From: SAR202 cluster bacterium
GTDB lineage: Bacteria > Chloroflexota > Dehalococcoidia > Lucifugimonadales > UBA3495
Direction of reading: 5' to 3'
NCBI GenBank assembly: GCA_013204585.1
Contig: JABMNL010000050.1
Coordinates: forward strand, 1 to 57,576
DNA: 57,576 nucleotides
Shown here: positions 8,765-18,300 of the stretch, in pieces
Layout of the letters: each line of letters begins with the position of its first letter
Numbering within the stretch: position 1 is the first letter of the stretch
Position numbers and translations under genes: made by a program
The notes under the pieces: generated by a model
What the model saw: only the letters and a program-made list of their open reading frames with translations
Databases searched by the model: none
What the model was told of the DNA's origin: nothing

Positions 8765-9472
8765 TTGCCTTGGATTAAAGACACGCAGGAGCGTCAGGCC
8801 AGACCTTTGTATCACCTTTTCGTATTGGTAAATCACGGTGGCGGCCCTAGCGCACTTGCTGATGCCGTAGGCCGGGCGGGCATGTCCTGCCAGGTGGGCA
8901 TTGACTTGGAACAGATGGGTGAGAATGGGGCCACCGCAACGGACGCGGTCCTGTTGGACATGTCATCTTTGGATTTGGTGGACGCCCGGCATTTCGTTGA
9001 GCTTTGCCATGACCGTAAGCTCCCGGTGCTTGCCGTAGTCTCCAGAGATACCGTTGCCAATTACGACCCATCTTTGAATCCGGATGAATTGGTGGTCTAC
9101 CCGGTTTCCGAAGCAGAGTTGGCCGCCAGGGTGAAACAGGCAATGTTCCGGGTTAGCGGGCCCGAAGGCCTCAAGACCCTCAAGGTGGCCGACCTCACCA
9201 TCGACCTCGAACGCTACGAAGTTACGGTGGCAGGCCGCCGCGTGGCATTGACCTATAAGGAGTTCCAGCTCTTGGTGCTCCTGGCCTCCAACCCCGGACG
9301 GGTCTATACCCGCGAAGCCCTGCTGAGCCAAATTTGGGGCTACGACTATCTGGGCGGCACCCGGACGGTGGATGTTCATATCAGGCGGCTACGTTCCAAA
9401 GTTGAGTCTCCGGACCGGACTTTCGTGGAGACCATCTGGAACGTGGGCTATCGGTTCACCTCCCCGGATTAA
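8765..9472 (+). CDS. OmpR/PhoB-type response regulator with degenerate receiver
   Basis: A 235-residue protein with an N-terminal receiver-like domain and a clear C-terminal winged helix (ALTYKEFQLLVLLASNPGRV, TVDVHIRRLRSKVE, WNVGYRF). The receiver keeps a beta-3 Asp (VLLDMSS) but lacks the usual N-terminal acidic pair (LVNHGG instead) and the conserved Lys before Pro (VYPVS). No histidine kinase is adjacent. The TTG start is uncertain: a TATACT element at 8759-8764 abuts it, so translation may begin at TTG 8807 or later. It is transcribed away from the DUF1445 operon. Confidence 0.85.
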   Translation: MPWIKDTQERQARPLYHLFVLVNHGGGPSALADAVGRAGMSCQVGIDLEQMGENGATATDAVLLDMSSLDLVDARHFVELCHDRKLPVLAVVSRDTVANYDPSLNPDELVVYPVSEAELAARVKQAMFRVSGPEGLKTLKVADLTIDLERYEVTVAGRRVALTYKEFQLLVLLASNPGRVYTREALLSQIWGYDYLGGTRTVDVHIRRLRSKVESPDRTFVETIWNVGYRFTSPD

Positions 9473-9476
9473 ACCG

Positions 9477-11999
9477 TTAGGCCACGTTTGCGCTAGCTTG
9501 GTCGACGAACCGAGCGACTTGGGCCGCGATGGCGGCATGCTCCGGCGCTTTTAACTCCGGGTCCTCTTCAATCAACTTGCCCGCTTCTTCCCTGGCCAAC
9601 TCCAATAATGGGCGGTCCGATATGTGCGCCATTCGAAGACTGGGCAGGCCGCTTTGGCGGGTCCCGAAAAAGTCTCCTGGCCCCCGCAACTCAAGGTCCA
9701 CCTCGGCAAGCTGGAACCCGTCGTTTATGCGCTCTAAGGCTGATAACCGCTCCCTGGCAATCTCCGAAACCGAGTCCGACAACAGCATGCAATAGCTCTT
9801 GTGCTGGCCCCGGCCAACTCGGCCCCGGAATTGGTGCAGTTGGGACAGGCCGAACCGGTCTGCTCCGTCGATGAGCATCACCGTAGCATTTGCCACGTCG
9901 ATACCCACCTCAATCACCGGAGTGGACACCAGGATGTCCAATTCGCCGTCCCGGAATTGGCGCATGACCTTGTCTTTATCCTTACTCGACATCCGGCCGT
10001 GTAGTAGCCCCAGCGACAAGTCGGGGAACACTTCTCCGGAAAGGCGTTGGTATTCTTCGGTTGCCGCTTTGGCCTCGATGGTCTCGGACTCCTCCACCAA
10101 CGGGCACACCACAAAGGCCTGTCTTCCCTCTTCCACCTGCTTGCGGATAAATCCGTAGGCGGTGTCTCTCTGCTCCGGGTCGAGCCACTTGGTGGCGACT
10201 TCTTGACGACCGGCGGGCATCTCGTCAATGGTAGAAATGTCGAGGTCGCCGAACAGGGTGAGAGACAGGGTTCGGGGTATGGGGGTGGCCGACATTATCA
10301 GCGTGTGCGGGGTCTCTTGGCCCCGTTCTTGCAGGGCAGACCGCTGCATGACTCCGAACCGGTGTTGCTCGTCGGCCACGGCTAGAGCCAGTTTCGGCAA
10401 AGAAATCCCTTCTTGAATCAGGGCGTGGGTGCCCACGAGAATGTCGAGGGTGCCGTCAGCGGCCATCTTGGTTAACTCGCGTTTGACCGGGGCGCGGGAG
10501 CTGCCGGTCAGCAATCCAATGGTCACTGGTCGATCCAGGTGTTCTAGGTAAACGGATAGCAGGTGCGGTTCTTGCACCGGCCTGGCTAGTCCGCTGAGCA
10601 GGTTGCCAATGCTTTGAAAGTGCTGCTCAGCCAGCACCTCTGTGGGCACCATCATCGCGCCCTGATACCCGGCAGCGACCACCGACAACAAGGCCGACAA
10701 TGCCACCACGGTCTTGCCGCTGCCCACCTCGCCCTGCAGGAGACGGCTCATTGGTGGTGTGCCCTGCCGCAGGTCGGCTTCGATTTCGGCGATACAACGT
10801 TTTTGGGCGTTGGTCATGGGGAATGGAAGCTTGCTGTAGAAGCCGTTGATTACGTCGGAGGGAGCGACAATTTCAATGCCCTTCACCCCGTTGCGTTGCA
10901 TCCGACGACGGGCCAGTACCGCTAACTGAAGGGTAAATAATTCGTCAAAGGCCAGGCGGCGGCGGGCCAGTTCCCAGGTATCCTTGTCTTTGGGGTAGTG
11001 GGCTTGGTGCACCGCGTCCAGCAGTGGCATCAACTTGGTACGTTTTAATATTGTGCCGGGCAGCACCTCTTCCAGTCCGCCCAGCCAGTTCTGCACCGCT
11101 TGCCAGGTGAGTCTCCGCATGTTGCGGCGGGTCAACCCTTCTGTCAGTGGGTAAATCGGTACCAAGCGGCCGGTGTGTACCCCTGACCCGCCTGGCACGC
11201 CTGGGACACTTGACTCCAACAGCTCATACTCGGGATTATCGAAAACGAGTTGGCCCCGAAAAACGGTGGCCTTGCCGCTGACGGCAATCTGGCTGCCTGG
11301 TTTTAACGTGCGGGCCAAATATTTCTGCCCGAACCAGACGGCCCGCATGTTGCCCGAGTCGTCACTAAGCACGGCCTCGGTGTCGCGGCGGCCTCCTCTG
11401 GGCCCCTTGGCAACCTCACGGGCTTCCCAGACCGTGGCGATTACCGTGCACTCCTCGCCTGGCACTAGGTTGGCAATTTTCACCGCTGTGGAATAGTCTT
11501 CGTGACGGCGGGGAAAGAGGTAGAGCAGGTCGCGGATGGTTTCAACGTTCAAGCGTTTTAGACGGGCGGTCAGCTTGGTGTCCACGCCGCGCAGGCGGTC
11601 AACGGGAGCGTCGACATTGACTTCGGAGGTTGGAGCTTTGGCGCTGGCCTTTTTTGCTGCCGGAGCTTTTGTTGTCCCTGGGGCTTTCTTGGCCGCTGGT
11701 CGCTTCTTGGCCGGAGTTGCGGCCGGTTTAGCCGCCGCGGCATCACCAATGGCCCCTCGCCACTGCTCAACCCATTGGGCGCGGACTTTGGCCGACATGG
11801 AGTCGTAGGATTCCTTGAGCAAAAATGCTTCGTCGCCGACCCCAGAGGCTTGAGCAGCCATCTCTTCGGCCCAACGCTGGACGAACTTGTCCAGTCCTCC
11901 CATTACGGCCTTGTTGTCAAAGCCCCGGGACTCTTCAAGCTTGAGGATGTTTTGGAAGGCGTCGGCCCAGGAGGGCGCGCCAGTCTTTTGCATGGCCAT
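9477..11999 (-). CDS. recG: ATP-dependent DNA helicase RecG
   Basis: This 840-residue protein is RecG, which remodels stalled replication forks. It has a wedge/OB domain (LFPRRHEDYS near residue 160), Walker A GEVGSGKT, DEQH box (ADEQHRFGVMQR), and C-terminal helicase motifs ending in FRGRVGRGQ and the TRAM-like LRGPGDFFGTRQSG. An N-terminal extension of about 130 residues, including an Ala/Lys-rich linker (KKRPAAKKAPGTTKAPAAKK), precedes the core. The order fakA-degV-recG recalls the fakA-recG neighbourhood of Firmicutes. It converges on the response regulator with a 4-bp gap. Confidence 0.95.
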   Translation of the reverse strand: MAMQKTGAPSWADAFQNILKLEESRGFDNKAVMGGLDKFVQRWAEEMAAQASGVGDEAFLLKESYDSMSAKVRAQWVEQWRGAIGDAAAAKPAATPAKKRPAAKKAPGTTKAPAAKKASAKAPTSEVNVDAPVDRLRGVDTKLTARLKRLNVETIRDLLYLFPRRHEDYSTAVKIANLVPGEECTVIATVWEAREVAKGPRGGRRDTEAVLSDDSGNMRAVWFGQKYLARTLKPGSQIAVSGKATVFRGQLVFDNPEYELLESSVPGVPGGSGVHTGRLVPIYPLTEGLTRRNMRRLTWQAVQNWLGGLEEVLPGTILKRTKLMPLLDAVHQAHYPKDKDTWELARRRLAFDELFTLQLAVLARRRMQRNGVKGIEIVAPSDVINGFYSKLPFPMTNAQKRCIAEIEADLRQGTPPMSRLLQGEVGSGKTVVALSALLSVVAAGYQGAMMVPTEVLAEQHFQSIGNLLSGLARPVQEPHLLSVYLEHLDRPVTIGLLTGSSRAPVKRELTKMAADGTLDILVGTHALIQEGISLPKLALAVADEQHRFGVMQRSALQERGQETPHTLIMSATPIPRTLSLTLFGDLDISTIDEMPAGRQEVATKWLDPEQRDTAYGFIRKQVEEGRQAFVVCPLVEESETIEAKAATEEYQRLSGEVFPDLSLGLLHGRMSSKDKDKVMRQFRDGELDILVSTPVIEVGIDVANATVMLIDGADRFGLSQLHQFRGRVGRGQHKSYCMLLSDSVSEIARERLSALERINDGFQLAEVDLELRGPGDFFGTRQSGLPSLRMAHISDRPLLELAREEAGKLIEEDPELKAPEHAAIAAQVARFVDQASANVA

Positions 12000-12118
12000 C
12001 AGGCGGTTACCCTAGCACGGTGGATTGCCTGGTTTCGAGGCGAAAAATTGCTCACTTTAATCATTCTCGGCCACCGGCAACCCGTCAATTGGTATGTGAC
12101 ATAACGTGGGCGACGACC

Positions 12119-12958
12119 CTAACTCGCCTGAGTGACGGCCACGCCCAACGCGTCAGGGCCGATATAGGTCCCCAAGGTCGAGCCGAACCGGGCTTCGATT
12201 ATCTGGTCTGCTGGCAAGAGACCAGTCAACGCTTGCTTCAAGACTGCCATCCGCTCCGGGTCGGTGCTGTAAATCACGGCCATGCGGCGCACTGGGGCCA
12301 GGTCTTGGGCCAGTTCCACCAAACGACGCATGGCCCGCTCCCGGTTGCGTGGCCGTTCTACGGGGTGTGCTTCGCCGTCTTGGAGGCGCAGGATGGGCTT
12401 CACGCTCAAGACAGAGCCCATGAACGCCCGCGCTTTGCCGATGCGGCCGCCCTTTTGTAGGTACTCCAGGGTGTCGAGGGCGAATAATCCGTGATGCGAG
12501 GACAAATTTTGGCGAACCTTCGCTGCAATCTCTCGGTAATCGCCCCCGTCTGCCACCATAATCGCGGCGTCGAGTACCGCCAATCCAAGTGATATTGATG
12601 CCAATTGGGAGTCAATTATTTCCACCGGAGCGCCGTCATCTAACGATGCTTTGGCTTGCTCGGCTGAGTTTAAGGTGCCGCTCAACTTACCAGAGACGTG
12701 AATTGATATTACCTGGTCACCCTGGCCTACAAGGTCGCGGTAGACCGCCTGGAAGTCCGCCACCGTTGGTTGGGCAGTGGTCGGGGTTCGGGCCTCTGAT
12801 TGAAGGCGGCGGTAGAACTCGTCGGCCTGTATGTCGATGCCGTCCTTGAAGGTCTGGTCGTTCACCACCACGTAGCACGGAAGTACCGTTATCTGGTGTT
12901 TCTGGACTAGGTCTGTGGGAAGGTCAGCCGAGCTATCGGTCACGATGCGTATTGTCAT
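12119..12958 (-). CDS. DegV family fatty-acid-binding protein (FakB-like)
   Basis: A 279-residue DegV protein with the family start RIVTDSSADLP, the lipid-head-group motif SGKLSGTLNSA and a C-terminal GTYIGPDALGV segment. In Firmicutes such proteins (FakB) carry a fatty acid to the kinase FakA. Its neighbour upstream is a FakA homologue, so the pair likely forms an exogenous or recycled fatty-acid phosphorylation system. An ATG at 12958 follows a GAGG site. Confidence 0.92.
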   Translation of the reverse strand: MTIRIVTDSSADLPTDLVQKHQITVLPCYVVVNDQTFKDGIDIQADEFYRRLQSEARTPTTAQPTVADFQAVYRDLVGQGDQVISIHVSGKLSGTLNSAEQAKASLDDGAPVEIIDSQLASISLGLAVLDAAIMVADGGDYREIAAKVRQNLSSHHGLFALDTLEYLQKGGRIGKARAFMGSVLSVKPILRLQDGEAHPVERPRNRERAMRRLVELAQDLAPVRRMAVIYSTDPERMAVLKQALTGLLPADQIIEARFGSTLGTYIGPDALGVAVTQAS

Positions 12959-12990
12959 ATGCCTCGATTGTGGCTTTGTTTGTGTCTGGT

Positions 12991-13032
12991 AAGGGTCTTC
13001 GGGTTATTCTGAAGGGTCTTGTGGTTATTCTA
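12991..13032. repeat. 21-bp tandem duplication over the fakA stop codon
   Basis: Two near-identical 21-bp copies (AAGGGTCTTCGGGTTATTCT plus one base on the plus strand) differ at about three positions. The second overlaps the stop codon of the minus-strand fakA gene, so the duplication extends its 3-prime untranslated region. Confidence 0.9.
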
Positions 13033-14668
13033 CGGAAGCTAAGTATTGGTAATTTGGTTGCCCGCCGTCAATTAAGTCTACTTGTATGCCGGGGAAGTCG
13101 TGATTCAGACTCGCTGCCACCGACTCCGCATCTGAGATTGGAGTTCCTGCTCCATGGTAAATGGTGACGATGGCCTCTGCGCTCAGTCCGGCTTGGTCTA
13201 GAGCGATTCTTAGGGCAATTTCGGGGGTTTCCGCCGCCGTAACCATCTGGCCTTCCAGCAGGCCGATGAATTGGCCCTCGGTGACGCTAACGCCGTTGAT
13301 GTTGGCGTCTCTCACCGCTCGGGTGACTTCTACCGATGCTACCTCGGCTAATGCGGCGGTCATGGCGTCCACATTTTCTTCCCAGGATTCTTCAGGGTTG
13401 AAGACCAATAGGGCTGCTACTCCCTGGGGAATGCTCTTGGTCGGGACAACATGGATGCAGGGTTCAGAGGCTGCGGCCTGTTCCGCCGCTAATATCACGT
13501 TAGCGTTATTTGGCAGGACGATGATGTCATTGGCGCCAGTGCTATGAACGGCGTCTAATATTTGCTGGACGCTTGGATTCATGGTCTGGCCGCCCTGGAT
13601 GACGGCCGCGCACCCGGACTCCCGAAATAAGTGGGCCAATCCTGCGCCGAGCGTAACGGGCAACAATGCCAGAGCGGCTCCCTTTGCGGGGTTTGCCTGG
13701 TGTCTCGAAGCGAACAGTTGGTTTTGATAGTCCATGTTTTCGATTTTGATATCGGAGAGCGCGCCCTGGGACTCGGCGTAGGCGAGGGCCGGTCCGGTGT
13801 TTTCGACATGGATGTGCACCCGAATGTTATGCCCATCGCCCACCACCACGGTGGATAAGGCCGTTTCTTGGAAGCGAGTACGTACTGCGTCGAGGTCCAA
13901 GTCTGGTCCGCTGATGATGAACTGGGTGCAATTACCCCAATCCTGTTCTAGCGTGGATTCGAGAAATCCGGGCGCAATCAGTCCGGTTGCACTGCCGTTG
14001 GCCGCTCTTTGAAAACGGGACAAGGCGGATATATCAACCAACGGGGCTAGGGACTGAAGGGCGCCGCCAATCAAGACCACGATGCCGAGGCCACCAGCAT
14101 CCACCACCCCTGCTTCCCGGAGCACCGGTAACTGCTCTGGAGTGTGGCTCAATGCGTCTTGGGACGCTTGGAATGCGGCTTCCCAGAGACCTAAAACGTT
14201 TTCATTTGAACCCTGGGCGGCTGACCCCTGGACGGCCTCGGACGCCATGCGGATTACCGTGAGCATGGTGCCTTCAACTGGGTTGCCAACCGACTGGTAG
14301 GCGGCGTTGGAGGCTAGCTTGAAGGCTAGTGATAAGTCGTCTGCAGCCAGGGACTCCTTGCCAGCCAAGGCGTCGGAAAAGCCCTTGAAGAACTGGGATA
14401 GAATAACTCCGCTATTGCCCTTGGCCCCAAAGAAAGCGCCCTGGGCGAGAGCCGAAGAGACCCTGGCCACCGAATGTTCTTGTCCGTCGGGGCAGCCTTC
14501 AGTCACCGATTGCACAGCCGAGCGCATGGTTAAGAGCATGTTGGTGCCCGTGTCACCGTCCGGCACGGGAAACACGTTCAAGGCGTTCACCGTGTCCCGG
14601 TACTCTTCTAGGTACGCGGTGGCCACCGTAAAGGCCTGCTTGAGGTCTTGTCCCCGTATCTGGTCCAT
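13025..14668 (-). CDS. fakA: DAK2-domain fatty acid kinase FakA (YloV) homologue
   Basis: The 547-residue protein has an N-terminal DhaL-type kinase domain (FPVPDGDTGTNMLLTM, then GAKGNSGVILSQFFKGF) that binds Mg-ATP. A middle domain and a C-terminal DegV-like domain (IVTIYHGAGTPISDAE) follow. It would phosphorylate fatty acids presented by the adjacent DegV/FakB protein. The start at ATG 14668 gives the canonical beginning MDQIRGQDLKQAF. No strong ribosome-binding site is seen. The gene diverges from rplU. Confidence 0.93.
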   Translation of the reverse strand: MDQIRGQDLKQAFTVATAYLEEYRDTVNALNVFPVPDGDTGTNMLLTMRSAVQSVTEGCPDGQEHSVARVSSALAQGAFFGAKGNSGVILSQFFKGFSDALAGKESLAADDLSLAFKLASNAAYQSVGNPVEGTMLTVIRMASEAVQGSAAQGSNENVLGLWEAAFQASQDALSHTPEQLPVLREAGVVDAGGLGIVVLIGGALQSLAPLVDISALSRFQRAANGSATGLIAPGFLESTLEQDWGNCTQFIISGPDLDLDAVRTRFQETALSTVVVGDGHNIRVHIHVENTGPALAYAESQGALSDIKIENMDYQNQLFASRHQANPAKGAALALLPVTLGAGLAHLFRESGCAAVIQGGQTMNPSVQQILDAVHSTGANDIIVLPNNANVILAAEQAAASEPCIHVVPTKSIPQGVAALLVFNPEESWEENVDAMTAALAEVASVEVTRAVRDANINGVSVTEGQFIGLLEGQMVTAAETPEIALRIALDQAGLSAEAIVTIYHGAGTPISDAESVAASLNHDFPGIQVDLIDGGQPNYQYLASVE

Positions 14669-14859
14669 ACTTAGCCTGTCATCAGAGCGAATATGCAGTA
14701 ATATGGTGTACGGTCACGCAGAAAATATGGGAAGAAATACGCCAGGGCAATTATATAGCATGACCTCTGGCGGCAATGACGCAATCAAGGCCAAATTTTG
14801 CGATTGGCCCTGGGATTACGGGAAGAGACACCCCAAGGCGGGACTGGGCACAAAATTCC

Positions 14860-14888
14860 TTGACAGGTGAAGGGGTCTCCCGTAGTAT
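14860..14888 (+). promoter_or_regulatory. Sigma70-type promoter of rplU-rpmA
   Basis: A consensus TTGACA (14860-14865), 17-bp spacer and TAGTAT (14883-14888) lie just before rplU. The predicted start site leaves only about 10 nt of leader. The rest of the 237-bp gap 14669-14905 shows no gene. Confidence 0.72.
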
Positions 14889-14905
14889 TTATGGTTGAGG
14901 TTTAA

Positions 14906-15298
14906 ATGGATTACGCAGTATTTAAAACAGGCGGGAAGCAGTACCGGGTTAAGCCCGGCGACACGTTAGATGTCGAGCTCCTGACTGCTCCCGTAGACTC
15001 GATTACCGAGTTTGGCGAAGTATTGGCACTCTCCGATGGTGGCGAGGTGACCATTGGGTCTCCTTTGGTGGAAGGCGCCAAGGTGACGGCCCAAGTCTTG
15101 TCTCACTACAAAGACCGCAAGTTGATGGTCTACAAGTACAAGGCCAAGACTCGGTATCGGAGAAAGCGCGGTCACCGGCAGACCTACACCAGGCTGCAAA
15201 TTCGGGATATTGAACTCTCAAAACCCAGCGCCACACGGCGTCGGGCCAGCAGTGCAGCGGTTCCTGCTGCGGCTGATGGCGGAGAAGAAACCAACTAA
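14906..15298 (+). CDS. rplU: 50S ribosomal protein bL21
   Basis: A 130-residue bL21, starting [19 protein letters not shown], with the rRNA-binding [16 protein letters not shown] segment. The typical length is about 103; the extra C-terminal residues are Ser/Ala-rich ([16 protein letters not shown]) and probably disordered. It overlaps the rpmA start by one base, so it is translationally coupled. Confidence 0.96.
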   Translation: MDYAVFKTGGKQYRVKPGDTLDVELLTAPVDSITEFGEVLALSDGGEVTIGSPLVEGAKVTAQVLSHYKDRKLMVYKYKAKTRYRRKRGHRQTYTRLQIRDIELSKPSATRRRASSAAVPAAADGGEETN

Positions 15299-15573
15299 TG
15301 GCACATAAGAAAGCTGGCGGAAGCACTAGTAACGGTCGAGATAGTAATTCTAAGCGGCTCGGAGTCAAGAAATTCGGTGGCGAACGCGTCACCAGCGGCT
15401 CCATAATCATCAGGCAGCGCGGTACCCGCATTAAGCCCGGCACCAACGTTGGGCTGGGTAAGGACTACACCATCTTCGCCACCATCGACGGCGAAGTGAA
15501 ATTTGAGTGGGCTGCCAAAGGCCGCCGCCGAGTTAGTGTGTACCCAATGGAAGCTGCTGTCGGGGCCGCTTAA
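15298..15573 (+). CDS. rpmA: 50S ribosomal protein bL27
   Basis: The 91-residue protein begins [20 protein letters not shown], the canonical bL27 N-terminus that reaches the peptidyl transferase centre. The Firmicutes-type cleavable leader is absent. It follows rplU in the usual rplU-rpmA pair. Confidence 0.97.
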   Translation: MAHKKAGGSTSNGRDSNSKRLGVKKFGGERVTSGSIIIRQRGTRIKPGTNVGLGKDYTIFATIDGEVKFEWAAKGRRRVSVYPMEAAVGAA

Positions 15574-15634
15574 GCAAAAAACGCTTAAGAGCCCTCAGCC
15601 CAATTAAAATAATAACGGGATAGTCCAACAAGAA

Positions 15635-15835
15635 ATGAAACCTGAGATTCACCCATATTTTTACAACTCCACCGTGACCTGCTCGTGTGGCAACGTGTTC
15701 AACACCGGAGCAACCAGGCCGACGCTACGTGTTGAGATTTGCGGCAACTGCCACCCTTTCTACACCGGAGAGCAACGGGTTGTGGACACCCAGGGCCGCA
15801 TCGAGCGCATGCGCCGACGCTATAACATGGAGTAG
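15635..15835 (+). CDS. rpmE: 50S ribosomal protein bL31, zinc-binding form
   Basis: A 66-residue bL31 with the zinc-ribbon cysteines in CSCGN and CGNCHPF, marking the C+ form, and the HPFYTG signature. It is followed by a strong terminator and then the DUF1385 gene, a common rpmE neighbour. Confidence 0.96.
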   Translation: MKPEIHPYFYNSTVTCSCGNVFNTGATRPTLRVEICGNCHPFYTGEQRVVDTQGRIERMRRRYNME

Positions 15836-15897
15836 CCCTTTGCCCAATTTGGCGAGGCTTACTGGCACTAAAATTAAAACGGGTAAAACAGAAAACC

Positions 15898-15930
15898 AGA
15901 AAATCGAGGGCATCAAGCCCTCGATTTTCT
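15898..15930 (+). terminator. Intrinsic terminator after rpmE
   Basis: A perfect 14-bp stem (AGAAAATCGAGGGC and its complement) with a 5-nt loop lies about 60 bp after rpmE. The A-rich and T-rich stem ends make it usable in both directions. Confidence 0.85.
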
Positions 15931-16003
15931 ATTTGCACCAGAAGTACTCTCGTTCATAAGAACTAATTCCCAGTGTAATTTTACAGCGATTAGAGGTCAG
16001 CAT

Positions 16004-16924
16004 TTGGCAGATCAGCCACCACATAGCTATGGCGGTCAGGCGGTTATCGAGGGAGTGATGATCCGGGGTCGGACCCACCTGGGCCTGGCGGTTCGACGTC
16101 AAGATGGCTCCATCGAACAGTATCAAGAGTCCTTGAGTTCCATCTATAACGGTCGTCCCCGCCGTTGGCCGTTGGTGCGTGGATTCCTCACTTTGCTGGA
16201 AACCATGATTCTGGGAATCAAGGCGTTGCAACTGTCCGCCAACATGGCCGCCATTGACCGAACTCCAGAGGAAGAAGAAAAGGGAATCCCCGGTTGGGTG
16301 ATGGCTTCCACGTTAGGCGTTTCGCTGGTGTTCGGCATCGGGTTGTTCTTCATTACCCCGCTGCTCATTGCCTGGGCGTTGCACCCGGTCCTGAATTCTG
16401 CCCTACTTAGTGAGATAGTCGAAGGCGTAATCCGGTTGGTCTTCCTGTTGGGTTACATCACTTTGATTAGCATGTTACCGGACGTAAAAAGGGTCTTTGC
16501 CTACCACGGCGCCGAGCACATGACGGTGCACGCGCATGAGGCTGGATTGCCGCTAACCTTGGAGAACGTGCGGAAGTTCGGCACGCCCCACCCCCGCTGC
16601 GGAACGGCTTTCTTGCTGACCGTGGTAGTGGTCTCGGTAGTGGTCTTTGCACTGCTGTTGGGGCCGCCCCTGGAATGGCGGATTGCATCGCGCATTCTGC
16701 TTTTGCCGGTTATCGCTGCGGTGAGTTATGAGATTATTCGGTTCAGCGGTGCGCACCAGAACACTTGGTTTGGGAAGATGGTTGCCACGCCGGGCTTATG
16801 GCTACAGAAGCTAACCACCCGACAGCCAGACGACGACCAGATCGAGGTCGCCATCCGGGCCATGGAGACAGCCATTGCTGCTGACTCCGGAGAAACCGTG
16901 GCAAGGTTTATTCCAGCCACCTGA
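16004..16924 (+). CDS. DUF1385 family membrane protein
   Basis: This 306-residue protein has the DUF1385 start YGGQAVIEGVMIRG and the motif YHGAEHMTVHAHE. Hydrophobic segments near 105-127, 142-162 and 205-245 suggest four or so membrane helices. The family often lies between rpmE and prfA or prmC in Gram-positive and Chloroflexota genomes; its role is unknown. The start is a TTG after AGAGG. An 18-bp-period repeat covers the stop codon. Confidence 0.88.
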   Translation: MADQPPHSYGGQAVIEGVMIRGRTHLGLAVRRQDGSIEQYQESLSSIYNGRPRRWPLVRGFLTLLETMILGIKALQLSANMAAIDRTPEEEEKGIPGWVMASTLGVSLVFGIGLFFITPLLIAWALHPVLNSALLSEIVEGVIRLVFLLGYITLISMLPDVKRVFAYHGAEHMTVHAHEAGLPLTLENVRKFGTPHPRCGTAFLLTVVVVSVVVFALLLGPPLEWRIASRILLLPVIAAVSYEIIRFSGAHQNTWFGKMVATPGLWLQKLTTRQPDDDQIEVAIRAMETAIAADSGETVARFIPAT

Positions 16925-16944
16925 ACGGGGCCAGCCACCTGAAC
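16913..16944. repeat. 14-bp direct repeat over the DUF1385 stop codon
   Basis: Two identical copies of CCAGCCACCTGAAC are spaced with an 18-bp period. The TGA inside the first copy is the DUF1385 stop codon. Confidence 0.9.
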
Positions 16945-16991
16945 TCGAAGTGCGCCCGAAAGCTCATTGGGCGAAACCGGCTAGGCTATTC

Positions 16992-18287
16992 TTAACTCAG
17001 GTTCCAGCGCGGATTCGCCTCGGCCTGTTCTTTCAGATAGTCCACGATCCAGTCTTTGACGCCATCTGCGATGTAGAAAGTGGGCTTCACCAGTTCGCTC
17101 TCGTCTTTTATCAGCCCTTCTTTCTTGGCGATGACCGCAACCTCAGTCCCCGGCATCACGCTAACCCCGACCCTTAGATTAGCCATGGCTGGATTGATGC
17201 CACGGAGGAAGTCCAACTTCTGGTCCACCGTCTCCCTAGTCTCACCGGGCTCGCCGAAGATTTTGCCAATGTTGTAGTGCAGGTCGCCGTCTTCGCACAT
17301 GCGGCAAATCTGGGCCAGTAGGTCATTCTCCTCGGTCATGCTGCCCTTGTCGTCGGGGTTGCCGCTGCGGTTGACCATCATCACCAGTCCACATCCCGCT
17401 TCTTTCATAAGGCCAATGAGCTCGGTGTCGCAATTGAACGGCGCCAAGCAGGTGTTCCAACGGATGTTAACATCCGCTTCAATCAGGGCACTGCATAGCG
17501 ATTTGGCATGGTCTAGGGGCAGGTTAAACCCGTTGTCGACGAAGAATACCTTCTTCATACCAAACCGTTCTTTCATGTATTTAACTTCGGCCACTACCTC
17601 ATCAATGGGCCGAATCACGCGCCAGCCGGACTCATTAATCTGCGCTTGCGATGCGTTGGCGGGGTAGTAGAAACCGCCCAGCTTGCTGAGAATCCCAATC
17701 CCGAAGCCGGCTTTGTTGTAACGCGCCATGTCCAGGTCTTCTAGACGAGGCGGCTTGGCAAACTCCGAGGTGCAATAGCCTTCGTTTCTAAAGGTCTGCC
17801 CGTCCTTCTTATAAATTAGGCCGGGTAGGTTGAAATATTCGGGTTCGCCGATTTCAAGACGGTCGGCCAGTGTCGCAAAAGTCTCGCCCGCATCACCAGA
17901 CAGTCCCAAGTCAGGCCCGAGGAACTCGTAGCATTCCTCGGGCATGATGCTAAAGGCCGGTCCGCCACAAACAATGATTGCATCGCTAATGGACCGGATG
18001 CGGTCAATAACCTCTTTACTGATTGGCAACGCAAAGATCGTGTTCAAATAACTGTGGTTGCTCAAATTTCGGACGGACATTCCGACCATTTGCGGCTGGA
18101 ATTCTTTGACCGCTGCTTCCACATCGGCCAAATGGTCTTCGGAAAACATTAGGTCCAAGACCTTGATTTCATGACGGTCGGCGTCCAGATGACCTGCGAT
18201 GTAGGCTAAGCCAATTGGCATTGGCTGGGCGTTCATTCGGCTCTGCAAACGGTTGTGGCGGTTGGTGGCAATTAATAGGACGCGCAT
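16992..18287 (-). CDS. B12-binding/radical-SAM-like protein lacking the Fe-S cysteines
   Basis: The 431-residue protein has an N-terminal Rossmann-like cobalamin-binding domain (MRVLLIATN, GLAYIAGHLDAD, VGMSVRN, IIVCGGPAFS) and a radical-SAM-type barrel (RPIDEVVAEVKYMKERFG, KVFFVDNGFN, GEPGETRETVDQ). Where relatives carry CxxxCxxC, the residues are G205, P209 and A212 (GGFYYPANA). It therefore should not bind the catalytic cluster in the standard way. The start at 18287 has GGAGG upstream. Upstream lies a (CCCGATTT)6 array on the coding strand. Confidence 0.8.
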   Translation of the reverse strand: MRVLLIATNRHNRLQSRMNAQPMPIGLAYIAGHLDADRHEIKVLDLMFSEDHLADVEAAVKEFQPQMVGMSVRNLSNHSYLNTIFALPISKEVIDRIRSISDAIIVCGGPAFSIMPEECYEFLGPDLGLSGDAGETFATLADRLEIGEPEYFNLPGLIYKKDGQTFRNEGYCTSEFAKPPRLEDLDMARYNKAGFGIGILSKLGGFYYPANASQAQINESGWRVIRPIDEVVAEVKYMKERFGMKKVFFVDNGFNLPLDHAKSLCSALIEADVNIRWNTCLAPFNCDTELIGLMKEAGCGLVMMVNRSGNPDDKGSMTEENDLLAQICRMCEDGDLHYNIGKIFGEPGETRETVDQKLDFLRGINPAMANLRVGVSVMPGTEVAVIAKKEGLIKDESELVKPTFYIADGVKDWIVDYLKEQAEANPRWNLS

Positions 18288-18300
18288 CAAGTCCTCCAAA

